From positions 29,663,210 through 29,727,209 of the forward strand of contig OX031073.1 of assembly GCA_943736015.1 (NCBI GenBank): a stretch of 64,000 bases of DNA. Direction: 5' to 3'. The notes beneath the pieces were generated by a model that was not told where the DNA came from, searched no databases, and was given only the letters and a program-made list of their open reading frames with translations. Below are positions 1-9,309 of the stretch, one piece after another. The position numbers and the translations under genes are program-made. Positions within the stretch are counted from its first letter, which is position 1; every line of letters begins with the position of its first letter. The DNA is from Tridacna crocea. Taxonomy: Eukaryota > Mollusca > Bivalvia > Cardiida > Cardiidae.

Positions 1-253
1 TTGGATAACCCATCACAACACACAAATATAAAGTCCGAGAAAACGAAAACGTGTCGGTTACTGTATTGGTTGCCATGATATGTGTGAGAGAACATTCATG
101 GAGAAACCCGTCGACTTCATGGACGCCATTGATCGAGACACCCTTCGTTATCGTTCCTTTATATTCGAATATTCGAACTAGGTCTTCGAGAACGTCACGT
201 GACAGCGTTGCATCTCACTAGTGCTATAACGTAGTAGACTGGACTATGATGTT

Positions 254-386
254 ATTAATCAAGTGATTTCGTATTGGCCCAGTTACAGGTCCGAGGTCAG
301 CCGTATTGGCCCGAGGCCGAAGGCCGAGGGTCAATACGGCTGACCGAGGACCTGTAACAGGGCCAATACGAAATCACTTGATTAAT
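254..386. repeat. Foldback element, about 60-base arms
   Basis: The left arm starts ATTAATCAAGTGATTTCG and is mirrored by the right arm ending CGAAATCACTTGATTAAT. Inside are GTATTGGCCC and GAGGTCAGCC motifs, also mirrored. Related TATTG..GAGGTCA motifs recur at 655-765, beyond a MITE insertion, so this may be one element split in two. Confidence 0.75.
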
Positions 387-400
387 GACAATTTTATTAA

Positions 401-576
401 TTAACGCTTTACCAAACAATCTCTGGTTTTTACGACCCTGAAAAAGAGGCCTTCTGAAAACATTGTGGGAAAAGGAGAAAATGCTGGTAACCAGCATTTT
501 CTCCTTTTTCCACAATGTTTTCTACCCTGCTGGAAACAAATATCAATTTTTTGGTTACGTTTACTTTGCCGCCTCC
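401..576 (+). mobile_element. Palindromic TTAA MITE (P1), 3' part lost
   Basis: Starts TTAACGCTTTACCAAACAAT; complete core with centre GCTGGTAACCAGC; similarity fades after GTTACGTTTACTTTGCCG. Family consensus: TTAA-bounded 225-230 bp, core arms GAAAACATTGTGGGAAAAGG / mirror. Confidence 0.85.
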
Positions 577-578
577 TG

Positions 579-642
579 GAACGTGATTGGCTAAAAGTAA
601 GCGCAGACGCTCACGCCACTGAACTTTTGACCAATCACGTTC
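579..642. repeat. Short hairpin, 20-base arms
   Basis: GAACGTGATTGGCTAAAAGT at the left is mirrored by ACTTTTGACCAATCACGTTC at the right, one mismatch, with a GC-rich loop. Confidence 0.7.
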
Positions 643-654
643 AAGGATTTCTGT

Positions 655-770
655 ATTGGTCGCGGGTCATCAATATTGATACGAGGTCAACTGTATTGAT
701 CGGAGGTCAAGTCGTATTAAGCCGGGGTCACGACCTGTGTACTATACGAAATCAGAAATGTGACTGGTAT
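655..770. repeat. Detached part of the TATTGG/GAGGTCA foldback element
   Basis: Contains ATACGAGGTCAACTGTATTG and GGAGGTCAAGTCGTATTA, degraded versions of motifs in the 254-386 hairpin. Confidence 0.4.
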
Positions 771-839
771 CGCGTGGACCGGTTTCCTTGTATAACTTCT
801 ATATATGCAATAGTTAATTAATAATATTGTTTACATTCC

Positions 840-1100
840 AAGATTATGTTATCGGAGAGTAAGATTGCTCATTCTGATCCCGTTTTCTTATCTAGATGTA
901 GTAAATTCTTCCTGTATTGATGGCAGATGAATAAGCGATGATCAGCCTGTCGTTGTTTCTGTTTATAATGTCGATAAACTTACGTTTTTCAATCCTAGAA
1001 TGGGGACAAAACGATAAAGTGAATGAAAGGTTTGTTTCGAGGCTTTGAATAATCATGTGGTATTTTACGTCACTAATTCGTCAATGTGGACATTTACGAC
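840..1100. other. Unassigned intergenic sequence
   Basis: AT-rich sequence with no convincing frame, repeat end or RNA signature. Confidence 0.5.
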
Positions 1101-1109
1101 AATGTTTTT

Positions 1110-1318
1110 TTTTTTTATCTCTGGCGCGAAATCTAAAAATACCTTAGGAGGCTACATAGCCTTTTAAGGAAATACAATCAAAAAACTTTTTTTTTTGTAA
1201 TTTTATGATTCTTAATTATTGATGATTTGTATGTTTTTTTTTTTTTTCATATAAATTTCAGTGATATATATATTTTTTTATTTGGTGAGATGTGAAAAAT
1301 CTAAATACCCATCTTTAA
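1110..1318 (+). mobile_element. Partial copy of the AGGTGG-ended TTAA element
   Basis: Matches the 3' part of the full copy at 50418-50974: GGCGCGAAATCTAAAAATAC, GGCTACATAGCCTTTTAAGG, GTGATATATATATTTTTTTA and an end of CCCATCTTTAA. The 5' part is missing or unrecognisable. Confidence 0.8.
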
Positions 1319-1338
1319 AAAATGTGTATGTATTTCAG

Positions 1339-1578
1339 TCGCCCGGCTGACACCAGGAAGTTCACTGTAACCAACCTACGATTATGGTTCCCTGGATATT
1401 TCCGTACCCTCGAAGAACAGGAAATTTTTCAAAAGCAATATTTCTTTGGTTTTGAAAATCCTCGACCCGTCCAGAAATACGTTGATTCTAATGAATCCTG
1501 TAGTTTTCGGTGTGTCAGCCCTCCCCAGAGACGGCGAAGGTCAAGGACACAAACGGTGTTCCACGGTTGCTGCATGTC
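1339..1578 (+). CDS. Candidate exon of an unrecognised upstream gene
   Basis: Open segment between a TATTTCAG acceptor and a strong GTGAGT donor, ending with two bases of a codon. It reads RPADTRKFTVTNLRLWFPGY FRTL and later a basic, Cys-containing stretch (CSFRCVSPPQRRRRSR ... FHGCCMS). No family recognised. It sits just after a copy of the AGGTGG element and before a foldback element, so it could also be repeat-derived. Phase joins cleanly with the segment at 4085. Confidence 0.4.
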
Positions 1579-1632
1579 GTGAGTAGATCTACTTTGACGG
1601 TTTTTTTTTTTGCGTAGCTGAATATGCCGATA

Positions 1633-1975
1633 TAATGCAGAGAAATGACCCTCCCCTACAAAATGCCACATGGGCATTTCACTACGTAGAGGAATGAACC
1701 TGGTCATTATTCTACGTAGAGAAATGATCCCAGTCTGCAGAGGGTTATTTCTTTAAGTAGAATAATGACCTGGATCATTCCTCTACGTAGTGAAATGACT
1801 TCTTGGGTCATTTCTCTATGTGCAATTATGACCCGATGGCATGTCGTTCTTCTACGTAGTGAAATGACTTCTGGGGTCATTTCTCTATGTAGAATAATGA
1901 CCCCGGTCATTCCATTACGTAGTGAAATGACCCGTGGGCGGGTTATTTTGTAGGGGAGGTCATTTCTCTGCATTA
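1633..1975. mobile_element. Foldback element with repeated GAAATGAC units
   Basis: Terminal inverted repeat TAATGCAGAGAAATGACC at the left and its complement ending CTGCATTA at the right. Inside, multiple short inverted units of GGTCATTTCTCTACGTAG alternate in orientation. Second copy at 16611-16748. Confidence 0.8.
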
Positions 1976-2172
1976 CAGCGGCTTTTGAACTTTATTTTGG
2001 TAATGAGAAAAAATCAATAAGCAGAATTTTTTGATTGGTAAAAAATGTATACATATTTATCCTAAGGCCCCCTTGTCCATTTGCGGGGCAAATGGACAAA
2101 TTTCTGTCACGAGGAATTTCCGAAAACCACGGTAATGAATTTTGATGTATTCCCCCCGCTCCCTCCCATGTT

Positions 2173-2236
2173 TTTTTTCGGTGAAAGATCGAAATTTGTT
2201 TCATGTCATAAACATCATTGGTAATAATCAGTGCTA
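2173..2236 (+). repeat. Fragment of the GGTGAAAGATCGAAAT element
   Basis: Starts CGGTGAAAGATCGAAATTTG; same left end as elements at 3471 and 33434 (opposite strand). Confidence 0.6.
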
Positions 2237-2240
2237 TTTC

Positions 2241-2469
2241 TTAACCCATTACCACACAATCCCTACTTTTGACGACCCTGAGAAAGAAACTTTAAGAAAA
2301 CATTATGGGAAAAGGAGAAAATGCTGGTTACCAGCATTTTCTCCTTTTTCCACCGTGTTTTCTACCCTTCACAAAACAAATTTTAAATTTTCGGTCACTT
2401 TTATTTTGTCGACTGCAAATGCTTTCGATATGGACAAGCCTGTAATATTGTCGTTTGGTAATGAGTTAA
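2241..2469 (+). mobile_element. P1 MITE
   Basis: TTAACCCATTACCACACAAT to GGTAATGAGTTAA. Centre GCTGGTTACCAGC, the central base opposite to that of most plus copies. Confidence 0.92.
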
Positions 2470-2503
2470 ATGAAATTAATTTGAATCTTTCACAAAAAAA
2501 TCG

Positions 2504-3382
2504 TCTTTTTAGCTCACCTGAGCACGAAGTGCTCATGGTGAGCTTTTGTGATCGCCCAATGTCCGTCGTCCGTCGTGGGACGTGCGTCGTGCGTCGGCCG
2601 TCGTCCACAATTTCTTTAAACATCTTCTCCTCCTAAACCACTGGGCCAATCTTGATGAAACTTGGCAGGGATGTTTCTTGGGTGAAGCTCTACCAAACTT
2701 GTTCAAGAGATTGAATTCCAGGCATAACTCTGGTTGCCATGGCAACCAAAAGGAAAAACATAGCAAAATCTTTGAAAATCTTCTTCTCTGAAACTAGGAG
2801 GTGCAGAGCTTTGATATTTGGTATGTAGCATTTCCTAGTGAACCTTTACCAAGATTGTTCATATGATGCCCCTGGGGTCAAAACTGGCCCCATCTCGGGG
2901 GTCACAAAATTGAAACATAGGAACAAAGAAGGAAAACTTTAAAAAAATCTTCTCTGAAACTAGAAGGTGCAGAGCTTTGATATTTGGTATGTAGCATCTT
3001 CTAGTGGACCTCTACCAAGATTGTTCATATTATGCCCCTGGGGTCAAAACTGGCCCCTCCTCGCGGGGTCACAAGTTTGAAACATAGGAACAAAGAAGGA
3101 AAACTTTAAAAATCTTCTTCTCTGAAACTAGAAGGTGCAGAGCTTTGATATTTGGTATGTAGCATCTGCTAGTGGACTTCTACCAAGGTTGTTCATATGA
3201 TGCCCCTGGGGTCAAAACTGGCCCCTCCCTGGGGGTCACAAGTTTGAAACATCCGAACAAAGAAGGAAATCAGAATTATTTGGCCTTGAACTTTGATATT
3301 TGATATTTATCTTCATTGTAGACCTTTACTGCTTAGTACTCAGGTAAGCGATATAGGACCATCATGGTCCTCTTGTTTTGAT
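2504..3382 (+). mobile_element. AGCTCACC element with internal tandem units, copy 1
   Basis: Left end TTTAGCTCACCTGAGCACGA forms a small hairpin with GTGCTC...GGTGAGCT. Inside are about three roughly 150-bp units each containing CTTTGATATTTGGTATGTAG and GCCCCTGGGGTCAAAACTGG. The right end has GGTAAGCGATATAGGACCAT and CCTCTTG. Class unknown; the hairpin followed by CTCTTG is only loosely Helitron-like. Confidence 0.75.
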
Positions 3383-3470
3383 TTTCTTTTTATTTTTGGT
3401 GTAGCTGAATATGTTGGCGTTTGAACTACTTTTTAGAATGCATATTGTTTGAATGAATAAATAATTGTTT

Positions 3471-3896
3471 TTGTCAGTGAAAGATTGAAATTTATTTCAT
3501 TGAGTGCACACCATCGGTAATATTTTCACGAGTGGCTATATCACCAATGGTGTTTACGAGATGAAATAGATTTGATCTTTCAACGAAAAAAATAAAAATA
3601 TTCAATTTGTTTCTTGCATTTAAGCCTTTCTTGGGGGAAGTTTATCAAAATCAAGTACAGTTCTTTTCAGTCCCCATGGAGTACCCCTTCCGCATAGCAA
3701 CATATTACAATATTACGTCAAGCGCGAGAAATGTAAGGTAAATGACGTCATATTTCTATCTGTTTGTGAATCACACGCATTTTACATAAGTAACTAGAAT
3801 ATAAAAATTGGTAATTTCACTGGTCATACCCATGGAATATCAAAAAATAATTTCACCCCTATTTCTCGATATCCTACCAGAAAGCATGAAATAAAT
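3471..3896 (+). mobile_element. Roughly 425-bp element with foldback 5' end
   Basis: 5' foldback: GTCAGTGAAAGATTGAAATT is mirrored about 100 bases later by GATCTTTCAACGAAA. The remainder, including TACCAGAAAGCATGAAAT at the 3' end, matches the complement of 33434-33869. Confidence 0.7.
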
Positions 3897-4084
3897 AGTA
3901 CTTTGTGATTGGGGAAAATGGTTGACTTGTTTACTATGCGGACCCCTCTGGACCTACTTTTCAAGCAACGGCCGAGATCGTCACTTCTCATCACACCTCT
4001 ACATGTTGAACCAAAAAAGAATGTAAATAGCCTATATATATTCAAGTATCTTTCATACCATGTTTCTTTCTTTTTTACTTCCAG

Positions 4085-4192
4085 TTATGCAGAGTTCTTC
4101 GTACCACCAGTGTTACCTAACCTGTCGAACATAACCCGTACAATTGTACAGTTTGGAAGTCTTAACCAGTATTTTGTGCTGCAAGTTTGCAC
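4085..4192 (+). CDS. Candidate exon, possible membrane-proximal segment
   Basis: Acceptor TTTTACTTCCAG, donor CAC|GTGAGT. Reads YAEFFVPPVLPNLSNITRTI then VQFGSLNQYFVLQVCT. It begins with one base and ends with two, compatible with the exon at 1339 upstream and with those at 5893 or 7536 downstream. The hydrophobic content suggests a membrane protein. I do not recognise the family; a weak impression of organic solute transporter alpha-like order is not enough to name it. Confidence 0.45.
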
Positions 4193-4231
4193 GTGAGTAA
4201 TTGGTCTGAGCCATGCTCTGTGAAAAGGGGC

Positions 4232-4460
4232 TTAACCCTTTACTCCATAGATATCCATTTCTGCGCATTGCTTGTTGGAGCCTTTGGTAAACATTGTGGC
4301 AAAGGATGAAATTGCTGGTGACGAGCAATTTCACATTTTGTCACAATGTTTTATATATTATCAAAAGGTGTCATATACATACAAGAAACGACTTCATCCT
4401 TGCTATAGTTAAGGGTCAATTAGAGATACCAAAGAAATGCCTTATGGGGTAAAGGGTTAA
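4232..4460 (+). mobile_element. P2 subfamily MITE (TACTCCATAGATA ends)
   Basis: TTAACCCTTTACTCCATAGA to GGGGTAAAGGGTTAA; core uses TTGTGGCAAAGGATGAAATT and GACGAGCAATTTCACA, centre GCTGGTGACGAGC with a mismatch relative to the other P2 copies. Confidence 0.9.
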
Positions 4461-4686
4461 CTCATTACCAAACGACAATATTTTAGGCTTGACCAAATTG
4501 AAAGCTTTTGCAGACGACAAAAAAAAATGTGACTGAAAATTTGAAATTTGTTTTGTGAAGAGTAGGAAATATTGTGGGAAAAGGAGAAAATGCTGGTTAC
4601 CAGCATTTTCTCCTTTTCCCACGATGTTTTCTAAAAGCTTCTTTCTCAGGGTCGTCAAAAGTAGGGATTTTGTAGTAATAGCTTAA
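4457..4686 (-). mobile_element. P1 MITE, array unit 2
   Basis: Shares its left TTAA with the P2 copy and its right TTAA with the next unit. Centre GCTGGTTACCAGC. Confidence 0.92.
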
Positions 4687-4911
4687 CTCATTACCAAACG
4701 ACAATATTTTAGGCTTGTCCAAATTGAAAGCGTTTGCAGACGACAAAATAAAAGTGACTGAAAATTTGAAATTTGTTTTGTGAAGATAAGGAAACATTTT
4801 GGGAAAAGGAGAAAATGCTGGTTACCAGCATTTTCTCCTTTTCCCACAATGTTTTCTAAAAGCTTCTTTCTTAGGGTCGTCAAAAGTAGGGATTGTGTGG
4901 TAATGGCTTAA
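4683..4911 (-). mobile_element. P1 MITE, array unit 3
   Basis: Begins TTAACTCATTACCAAACGAC; perfect core; shares both flanking TTAA with neighbours. Confidence 0.92.
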
Positions 4912-5136
4912 CTCATTACCAAACGACAATATTTTAGGCTTGTCCAAATTGAAAGCGTTTGCAGACAACAAAATAAAACTGACTGTAAATTTGAAATTTG
5001 TTTTGTGAAGAGTAGAAAACATTGTGGGAAAAGGAGAAAATGCTGGTTACCAGCATTTTCTCTTTTTCCTACAATGTTTTCTAAAAGCTTCTTTCTCACA
5101 GTCGTCAAAGGTAGGGATTGTGTGGTACTAGGTTAA
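4908..5136 (-). mobile_element. P1 MITE, array unit 4
   Basis: Same orientation as units 2, 3 and 5; core has CTCTTTTTCCTACAATG on the right arm. Confidence 0.92.
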
Positions 5137-5366
5137 CTCATTACCAAATGACAATAATTTAGGCTTGTCCAAATTGAAAGCGTTCGCAGTCGACAAAATA
5201 AAAATGACAGAAAATTTTAAACTTGTTTTGTGAAGAGTAGAAAACACTGTGGAAAAAAGGAGAAAATGCTGGTTAACAGCATTTTCTCCTTTTCCCACTG
5301 AATGCTTTCTAAAGGCTTCTTTCTCAGGTTCGTCAAAAGTAGGCATATTGTGTGGTAATAGGTTAA
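5133..5366 (-). mobile_element. P1 MITE, array unit 5
   Basis: Centre GCTGGTTAACAGC; right core arm carries a one-base insertion; right TTAA is followed by TGCATAC of the host repeat. Confidence 0.9.
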
Positions 5367-5587
5367 TGCATACAAAAAACAACAAAAAATTTATCGACCA
5401 TTTCAGCCTGCGTGGAGTCCACACTGGCTGACCTGGGTCGAAACTTTTAGTTTCTGGTCGTTTTTTCTGCTCGTCAAAGGATCAGTTTACCTCATGATTC
5501 TGTTGGTTGCCAGGCTATAATTATGGATTCAATAACCCATATTTATGTGATACTTAATTGCTTTGTATGGTGCATCATGAAAATCCT

Positions 5588-5816
5588 TTAACTCTTTACC
5601 AAACAACAATATTTTAGACTGGTCCAAATTGAAAGCATTTGCAGATGGCAAAATGAACTTGACTTAAAAATTGAAACTTGAATTAAGAAGAGTAGGAAAC
5701 AACCCGGGAAAAGGAGAAAATGTTGGTTACCAGCATTTTCTTCTTTTCCCACAGTGTTTTCAGAAGGCTTCTTCCTCCGGGTCGTAAAAACCAGGGATTG
5801 TTGGGTAAAGGATTAA
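5588..5816 (-). mobile_element. P1 MITE
   Basis: TTAACTCTTTACCAAACAAC to GGGTAAAGGATTAA; core begins AACCCGGGAAAAGG, so the outer arm is mutated. Confidence 0.9.
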
Positions 5817-5892
5817 ACTACCCTTTAGTCAGCTCAGTAATTTATATTGAATGATTGCGTAGCATTTAAAGCCATTTTCAACATTATTTCAG

Positions 5893-5948
5893 TTATATCG
5901 TGCCCGCCATTGCACTTTTCCATGCTTTCCTGGAGTCTCTTTTACTAG
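5893..5948 (+). CDS. Candidate exon with a hydrophobic helix, 3' end uncertain
   Basis: Acceptor ACATTATTTCAG; the phase fits the exon ending at 4192. Reads YIVPAIALFHAFLESLLL, a plausible transmembrane helix. No convincing donor: the frame runs directly into a minus-strand SINE fragment from about 5950. End coordinate is approximate. Confidence 0.35.
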
Positions 5949-6040
5949 TACCTGGCGCAATGTTCTTTACAAGCCACTGGCTGCTTTCCCACATAACCAT
6001 AACAACTGATTGGAAGAAGGGTTATTTCCTCCTTGTCTCA
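5949..6040 (-). mobile_element. SINE C fragment
   Basis: Complement of the SINE C body (GTGGGAAAGCAGCCAGTGGC); no tRNA-like head. Confidence 0.6.
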
Positions 6041-6082
6041 CATTGTTTTCTACCCTTTTTAGAAAAAATAACATATGAGTCA

Positions 6083-6276
6083 CTAAATAAGTTGAAACAT
6101 ATTCATTTTGAATCGATTGAGAAACAAGTTCTTATAACTTACACTAGTCTCTATCAATTCTGCTTTCTTGGAAATACACCAGTACTTGGGCCCAATGTGA
6201 AAGCCAATGAAAAGTCCCAATGTTGACTCCCACTCCTAGGTATCAAACTCGGGACCTTTTGGTCACCATTATCACT
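6083..6276 (-). mobile_element. SINE A (tRNA-derived), truncated head
   Basis: Reverse copy of the family at 31869-32083: ATCGATTGAGAAACAAGTTC tail region and the B-box complement GGTATCAAACTCGGGACC. Confidence 0.8.
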
Positions 6277-6396
6277 AGTTGTTATCAATTTATTGAGTCG
6301 TTCCGAAATACTTTCCAGTACAAACTCCATAACAATTTGGCCTGCAACACGCAAACAACAACTCGTAGTTTATGATAGATATAAGTATTTATTGAT

Positions 6397-6632
6397 CTTA
6401 CCCTTTACCACAAAATCCCGATTTTTAACAACCCTAAAGAATAAGGCTGTTTAACACATTGTTCAAAACAAGACCAAATGCTGGTAACCAGCATTTTCTC
6501 CTTTTTTCACATTGTTTTTCTATCCTTCTACAGGCATTTGTTTCACTTTTGAGTGAGAATTACATGTATTTTGTCTTCTGCACAGGCTTCAATTTGGACA
6601 AGTCTAGACTTATGTCATTAGTAAAGAGTTAA
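6397..6632 (+). mobile_element. P1 MITE, degenerate left core arm
   Basis: CTTACCCTTTACCACAAAAT to GTAAAGAGTTAA; left arm AAGACCAAATGC no longer pairs well with CTCCTTTTTTCAC. Confidence 0.8.
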
Positions 6633-6667
6633 AGTGACAATGGCTGCCAAAAGTAACAAATAATGTG

Positions 6668-6811
6668 TTAACCCATTACCACAGTCACAATCCCTAGTTT
6701 TGAAAGAAGCCTTAAGAAAACCTTGTGGGAAAAGGAGAAAATGCTGGTAACCAGCATTTTCTCCTTTTTGCACAATGTTTTTTACCCTGCACAAAACAAG
6801 TTTCAAATGGA
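6668..6811 (+). mobile_element. P1 MITE, right third lost
   Basis: TTAACCCATTACCACAGTCA, core intact, ends near ACAAGTTTCAAATGG. Confidence 0.85.
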
Positions 6812-7041
6812 CGACAATTCATATCGTGCGGTCGGCACAAGTGTTAGTCACCGGCAGAGAAATTAGTTTCAAAATTAGGTTAAAAGCTTCCAAGTGACTG
6901 TATGTATTTTGAAAGTTTCTATTTTGTCTGAGTTTAAAGAATTTATTTTATTGCCAGTGACTAATAATTAGACCGACCATACAATAAAAGACTGTCACCT
7001 TCACGATATTTTCAATTCAGATGGTATGATTTAGATTAAGA

Positions 7042-7230
7042 TGAGCCGTGCTTTGTGAAAAGGGGGCTTAATGCATCTGCATTGGCAATTCATCTGCGTG
7101 TCACAGGATTTGTGTACCTCATGATTCAATCAGTTGTTATAGAAAACATTTTTTATCAATCTACTACACTGTAATGGTTTGCCATGTATAAGGGAGTACA
7201 TTAAGCTCTCTTTTCACAGAGCATGGCTCA
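7042..7230. mobile_element. TIR element TGAGCCRTGCTYTGTGAAAAG
   Basis: Left TGAGCCGTGCTTTGTGAAAA mirrored by TTTTCACAGAGCATGGCTCA at the right. Contains an empty TTAA (7068-7071) that is filled by MITEs in sister copies at 4232 and 51353. Confidence 0.8.
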
Positions 7231-7233
7231 ATT

Positions 7234-7464
7234 TTAACCCATTACCACACAAAGCCGACTTTTAACGACCCTGGGAAGGGAGTCTTTTGAAAACATTGTG
7301 GGAAAAAGGAGAAAATGCTGATAACCAGCATTTTCTCCTTTTCCCACAATGTTTTCTACCCTATCAAAGAAAATCTGCACCATTTGAGCTGTACGCTAAT
7401 ATGTCGTCTGCAAATGCTTTCAATTTGGACAAGGCTAAAATTTTGTCATCTGCTAAAGGGTAAA
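7234..7464 (+). mobile_element. P1 MITE
   Basis: TTAACCCATTACCACACAAA; centre GCTGATAACCAGC; right end GCTAAAGGGTAAA. The right half (ATTTGAGCTGTACGC) differs from other copies and resembles 31052-31286. Confidence 0.9.
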
Positions 7465-7535
7465 TACCTTTTAACACCTGCTTTGCTGTTTTGGCAGTGG
7501 TTGGGCCTTTAGACTAAGCCGTTTTTATCTTATAG

Positions 7536-7692
7536 GGCTATACTTAACTGTAATGGCTGCCGCTGTGTCCAAGAACAAACTCTATTCTCAGCTGTTGTAC
7601 TGAAGTTGGGGGTCACGGAACCAGAGGAAATTGAAGACTTAGAAGTTGATACTTTTCGCCTCAATGGTTGTTGCAAGTGTTTAAATGTTTAG
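7536..7692 (+). CDS. Candidate exon, Cys-rich, runs into a MITE
   Basis: Acceptor TTATCTTATAG. Open frame with AILNCNGCRCVQEQTLFSAV then VLKLGVTEPEEIEDLEVDTF and RLNGCCKCLNV, ending at TAG 7690-7692. That stop overlaps the first bases of a MITE, so either the MITE supplies the terminus or the true donor lies a little upstream. Two CxxC-like clusters. Family not recognised. Confidence 0.42.
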
Positions 7693-7917
7693 CTTATTAC
7701 CAAACGACAATATTTTAGGCTTGACCAAATCGAAAGCATTTGCAGACGACAAAATGAAAGTGACTGAAAATTTGAAATTTGTTTTGAGAAGAGTAGGAAA
7801 AATTGTGGAAAAAGGAGAAAATGCTGGTTATCAGCATTTTCTCCTTTTCCCACAATCTTTTCTGAAGGCTTCTTTCTCAGGGTCATCAAAAGTAGGGATT
7901 GTGTGGTAATGGGTTAA
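7689..7917 (-). mobile_element. P1 MITE
   Basis: TTAGCTTATTACCAAACGAC to GGTAATGGGTTAA; centre GCTGGTTATCAGC. Confidence 0.9.
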
Positions 7918-7975
7918 AATAAAGTATTTAATTTTTGGTAATTTTTCTGTGTTTATCTTGTTGGTCGGTTTTTTT

Positions 7976-8204
7976 TTAACCCTGTGCCAAATGACAAAAT
8001 TATAGACTGGTCTAAATTGAAAGCATTTGCAGACAACAAAATAATTGTGACTGAAAAAATGAAATTTAATCAGGAAAGGGTAGAAAGCATTGTGGGAAAA
8101 GGAGAAAATGCTGGTTATCAGCATTTTCTCCTTTTCCCACAATGTTTTCTGAAGGCTTCTTTCTTGGGGTTGTCAAAAGTAGGGATTGTGTGGTAATAGG
8201 TTAA
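7976..8204 (-). mobile_element. P1 MITE, composite array unit
   Basis: TTAACCCTGTGCCAAATGAC to GGTAATAGGTTAA; followed by a roughly 72-bp linker that recurs after each unit. Confidence 0.9.
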
Positions 8205-8276
8205 AACATTATGAGAAAAATAAAGTATTTAATTTTTGGAATTTTTCTGTGTTTATCTTGTTGGTCTGTTTTTTTT

Positions 8277-8505
8277 TTAATCCTGTGCCAAACGACAAAA
8301 TTATAGACTGGACTAAATTGAAAACATTTGCAGACGACAAAATAATTGTGACTGAAATATTGAAATTTAGTCAGGGAAGGGTAGAAAACAATGTGGGAAA
8401 AGGAGAAAATGCTGGTTACCCATATTTTCTCCTTTTCCCACAATGTTTTCAAAAGGTCTCTTCCTCAGTATCATTAAAAGTCTGGATTGTGTGGTAAATG
8501 GTTAA
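8277..8505 (-). mobile_element. P1 MITE, composite array unit
   Basis: TTAATCCTGTGCCAAACGAC to GGTAAATGGTTAA; centre broken (GCTGGTTACCCAT). Confidence 0.9.
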
Positions 8506-8555
8506 AACAATGTGGGAAAATAAAATATTTTATTCAACTTTTCTGTGTTTATTGA

Positions 8556-8735
8556 AATTTTGACAACATTGTGGGAAAAGGAGAAAATGCTGGTAACCAG
8601 CATTTTCTCCTTTTTCCACAATGTTTTCCACCCTGCTAGAAACAAATTTCCATCTTTGATTTACATTTATTTCTTTGTCTGGGATTGCTTTCAATTTGGA
8701 CCAGTCTAAAATTTTGTAATTTGGTAAAGATTTAA
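8556..8735 (+). mobile_element. P1 MITE lacking its left end
   Basis: Starts inside the core after a linker fragment; right end GGTAAAGATTTAA. Confidence 0.85.
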
Positions 8736-8806
8736 AGCATTGTGGAAAAATAAAATATTTAATTTTGTAACTTTTCTGTGTTTATTTTGTTTGTTTGTCT
8801 GTTTGT

Positions 8807-9107
8807 TTAACCCTGTGGCAAACAACAAAATTATAAGAATTGACCAAATTGAAAGCACTAGTCTTGCAGATGAAAAATTCAGCCTTTTCCAAAAAATCCC
8901 TGGTTTTTACAACCCTGAATTATAAACTTTATGAAAATATTGTGTGAAAAGGAGAAAATGCTGGTAACCATTATTTTCTCCTTTTCCCACAATGTTGTCT
9001 ACCCTGCTGGAAACAAATTTCAATTTTTGAATGTACATTTATTTCATTGTCTGCAATTGCTTTGAATTTGGACCAGTCTAAAATTTTGTCATTTGGTAGA
9101 GGGTTAA
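8807..9107. mobile_element. Chimeric P1 MITE
   Basis: The left end is of minus type (GGCAAACAACAAAATTAT), followed by a second, plus-type left half (ATCCCTGGTTTTTACAACCC), core and plus right end. Longer (301 bp) than a unit, so it looks like a recombinant or nested copy. Confidence 0.85.
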
Positions 9108-9177
9108 AACATTATGGAAAAATAAAATATTTAATTTTAAAACTTTTCTGTGTTTATTTTGTTTGTTTATCTGCTTG

Positions 9178-9270
9178 TTTAACCCTGTGGCAAATGACAA
9201 AATTATAAAAAATTTACCAAATTGAAAGCATTTGCAGACGACAAATTATTCATGACTCAAATAATGGGTT
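9178..9270 (-). mobile_element. P1 MITE left-half fragment
   Basis: TTAACCCTGTGGCAAATGAC, GAAAGCATTTGCAGACGACA, then unrelated sequence. Confidence 0.8.
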
Positions 9271-9309
9271 TTGCTTGTGGTGCGGGGCAAAAATGATAAA
9301 ATGGTATAC

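Larger units (their letters stand above)
4203..5375. repeat. GAGCCATGCTCTGTG repeat split by five MITEs
   Basis: The left piece, GAGCCATGCTCTGTGAAAAG GGGC ending in TTAA 4232-4235, and the right piece TTAATGCATAC at 5363 together match the uninterrupted GGGGGCTTAATGCATCTGC at 7064-7082. Confidence 0.75.

Noticed and set aside
4232-5366. CRISPR-like regular array
   Set aside because: Units are 225 bp transposon copies sharing TTAA, there are no short direct repeats with unique spacers, and the host is eukaryotic.
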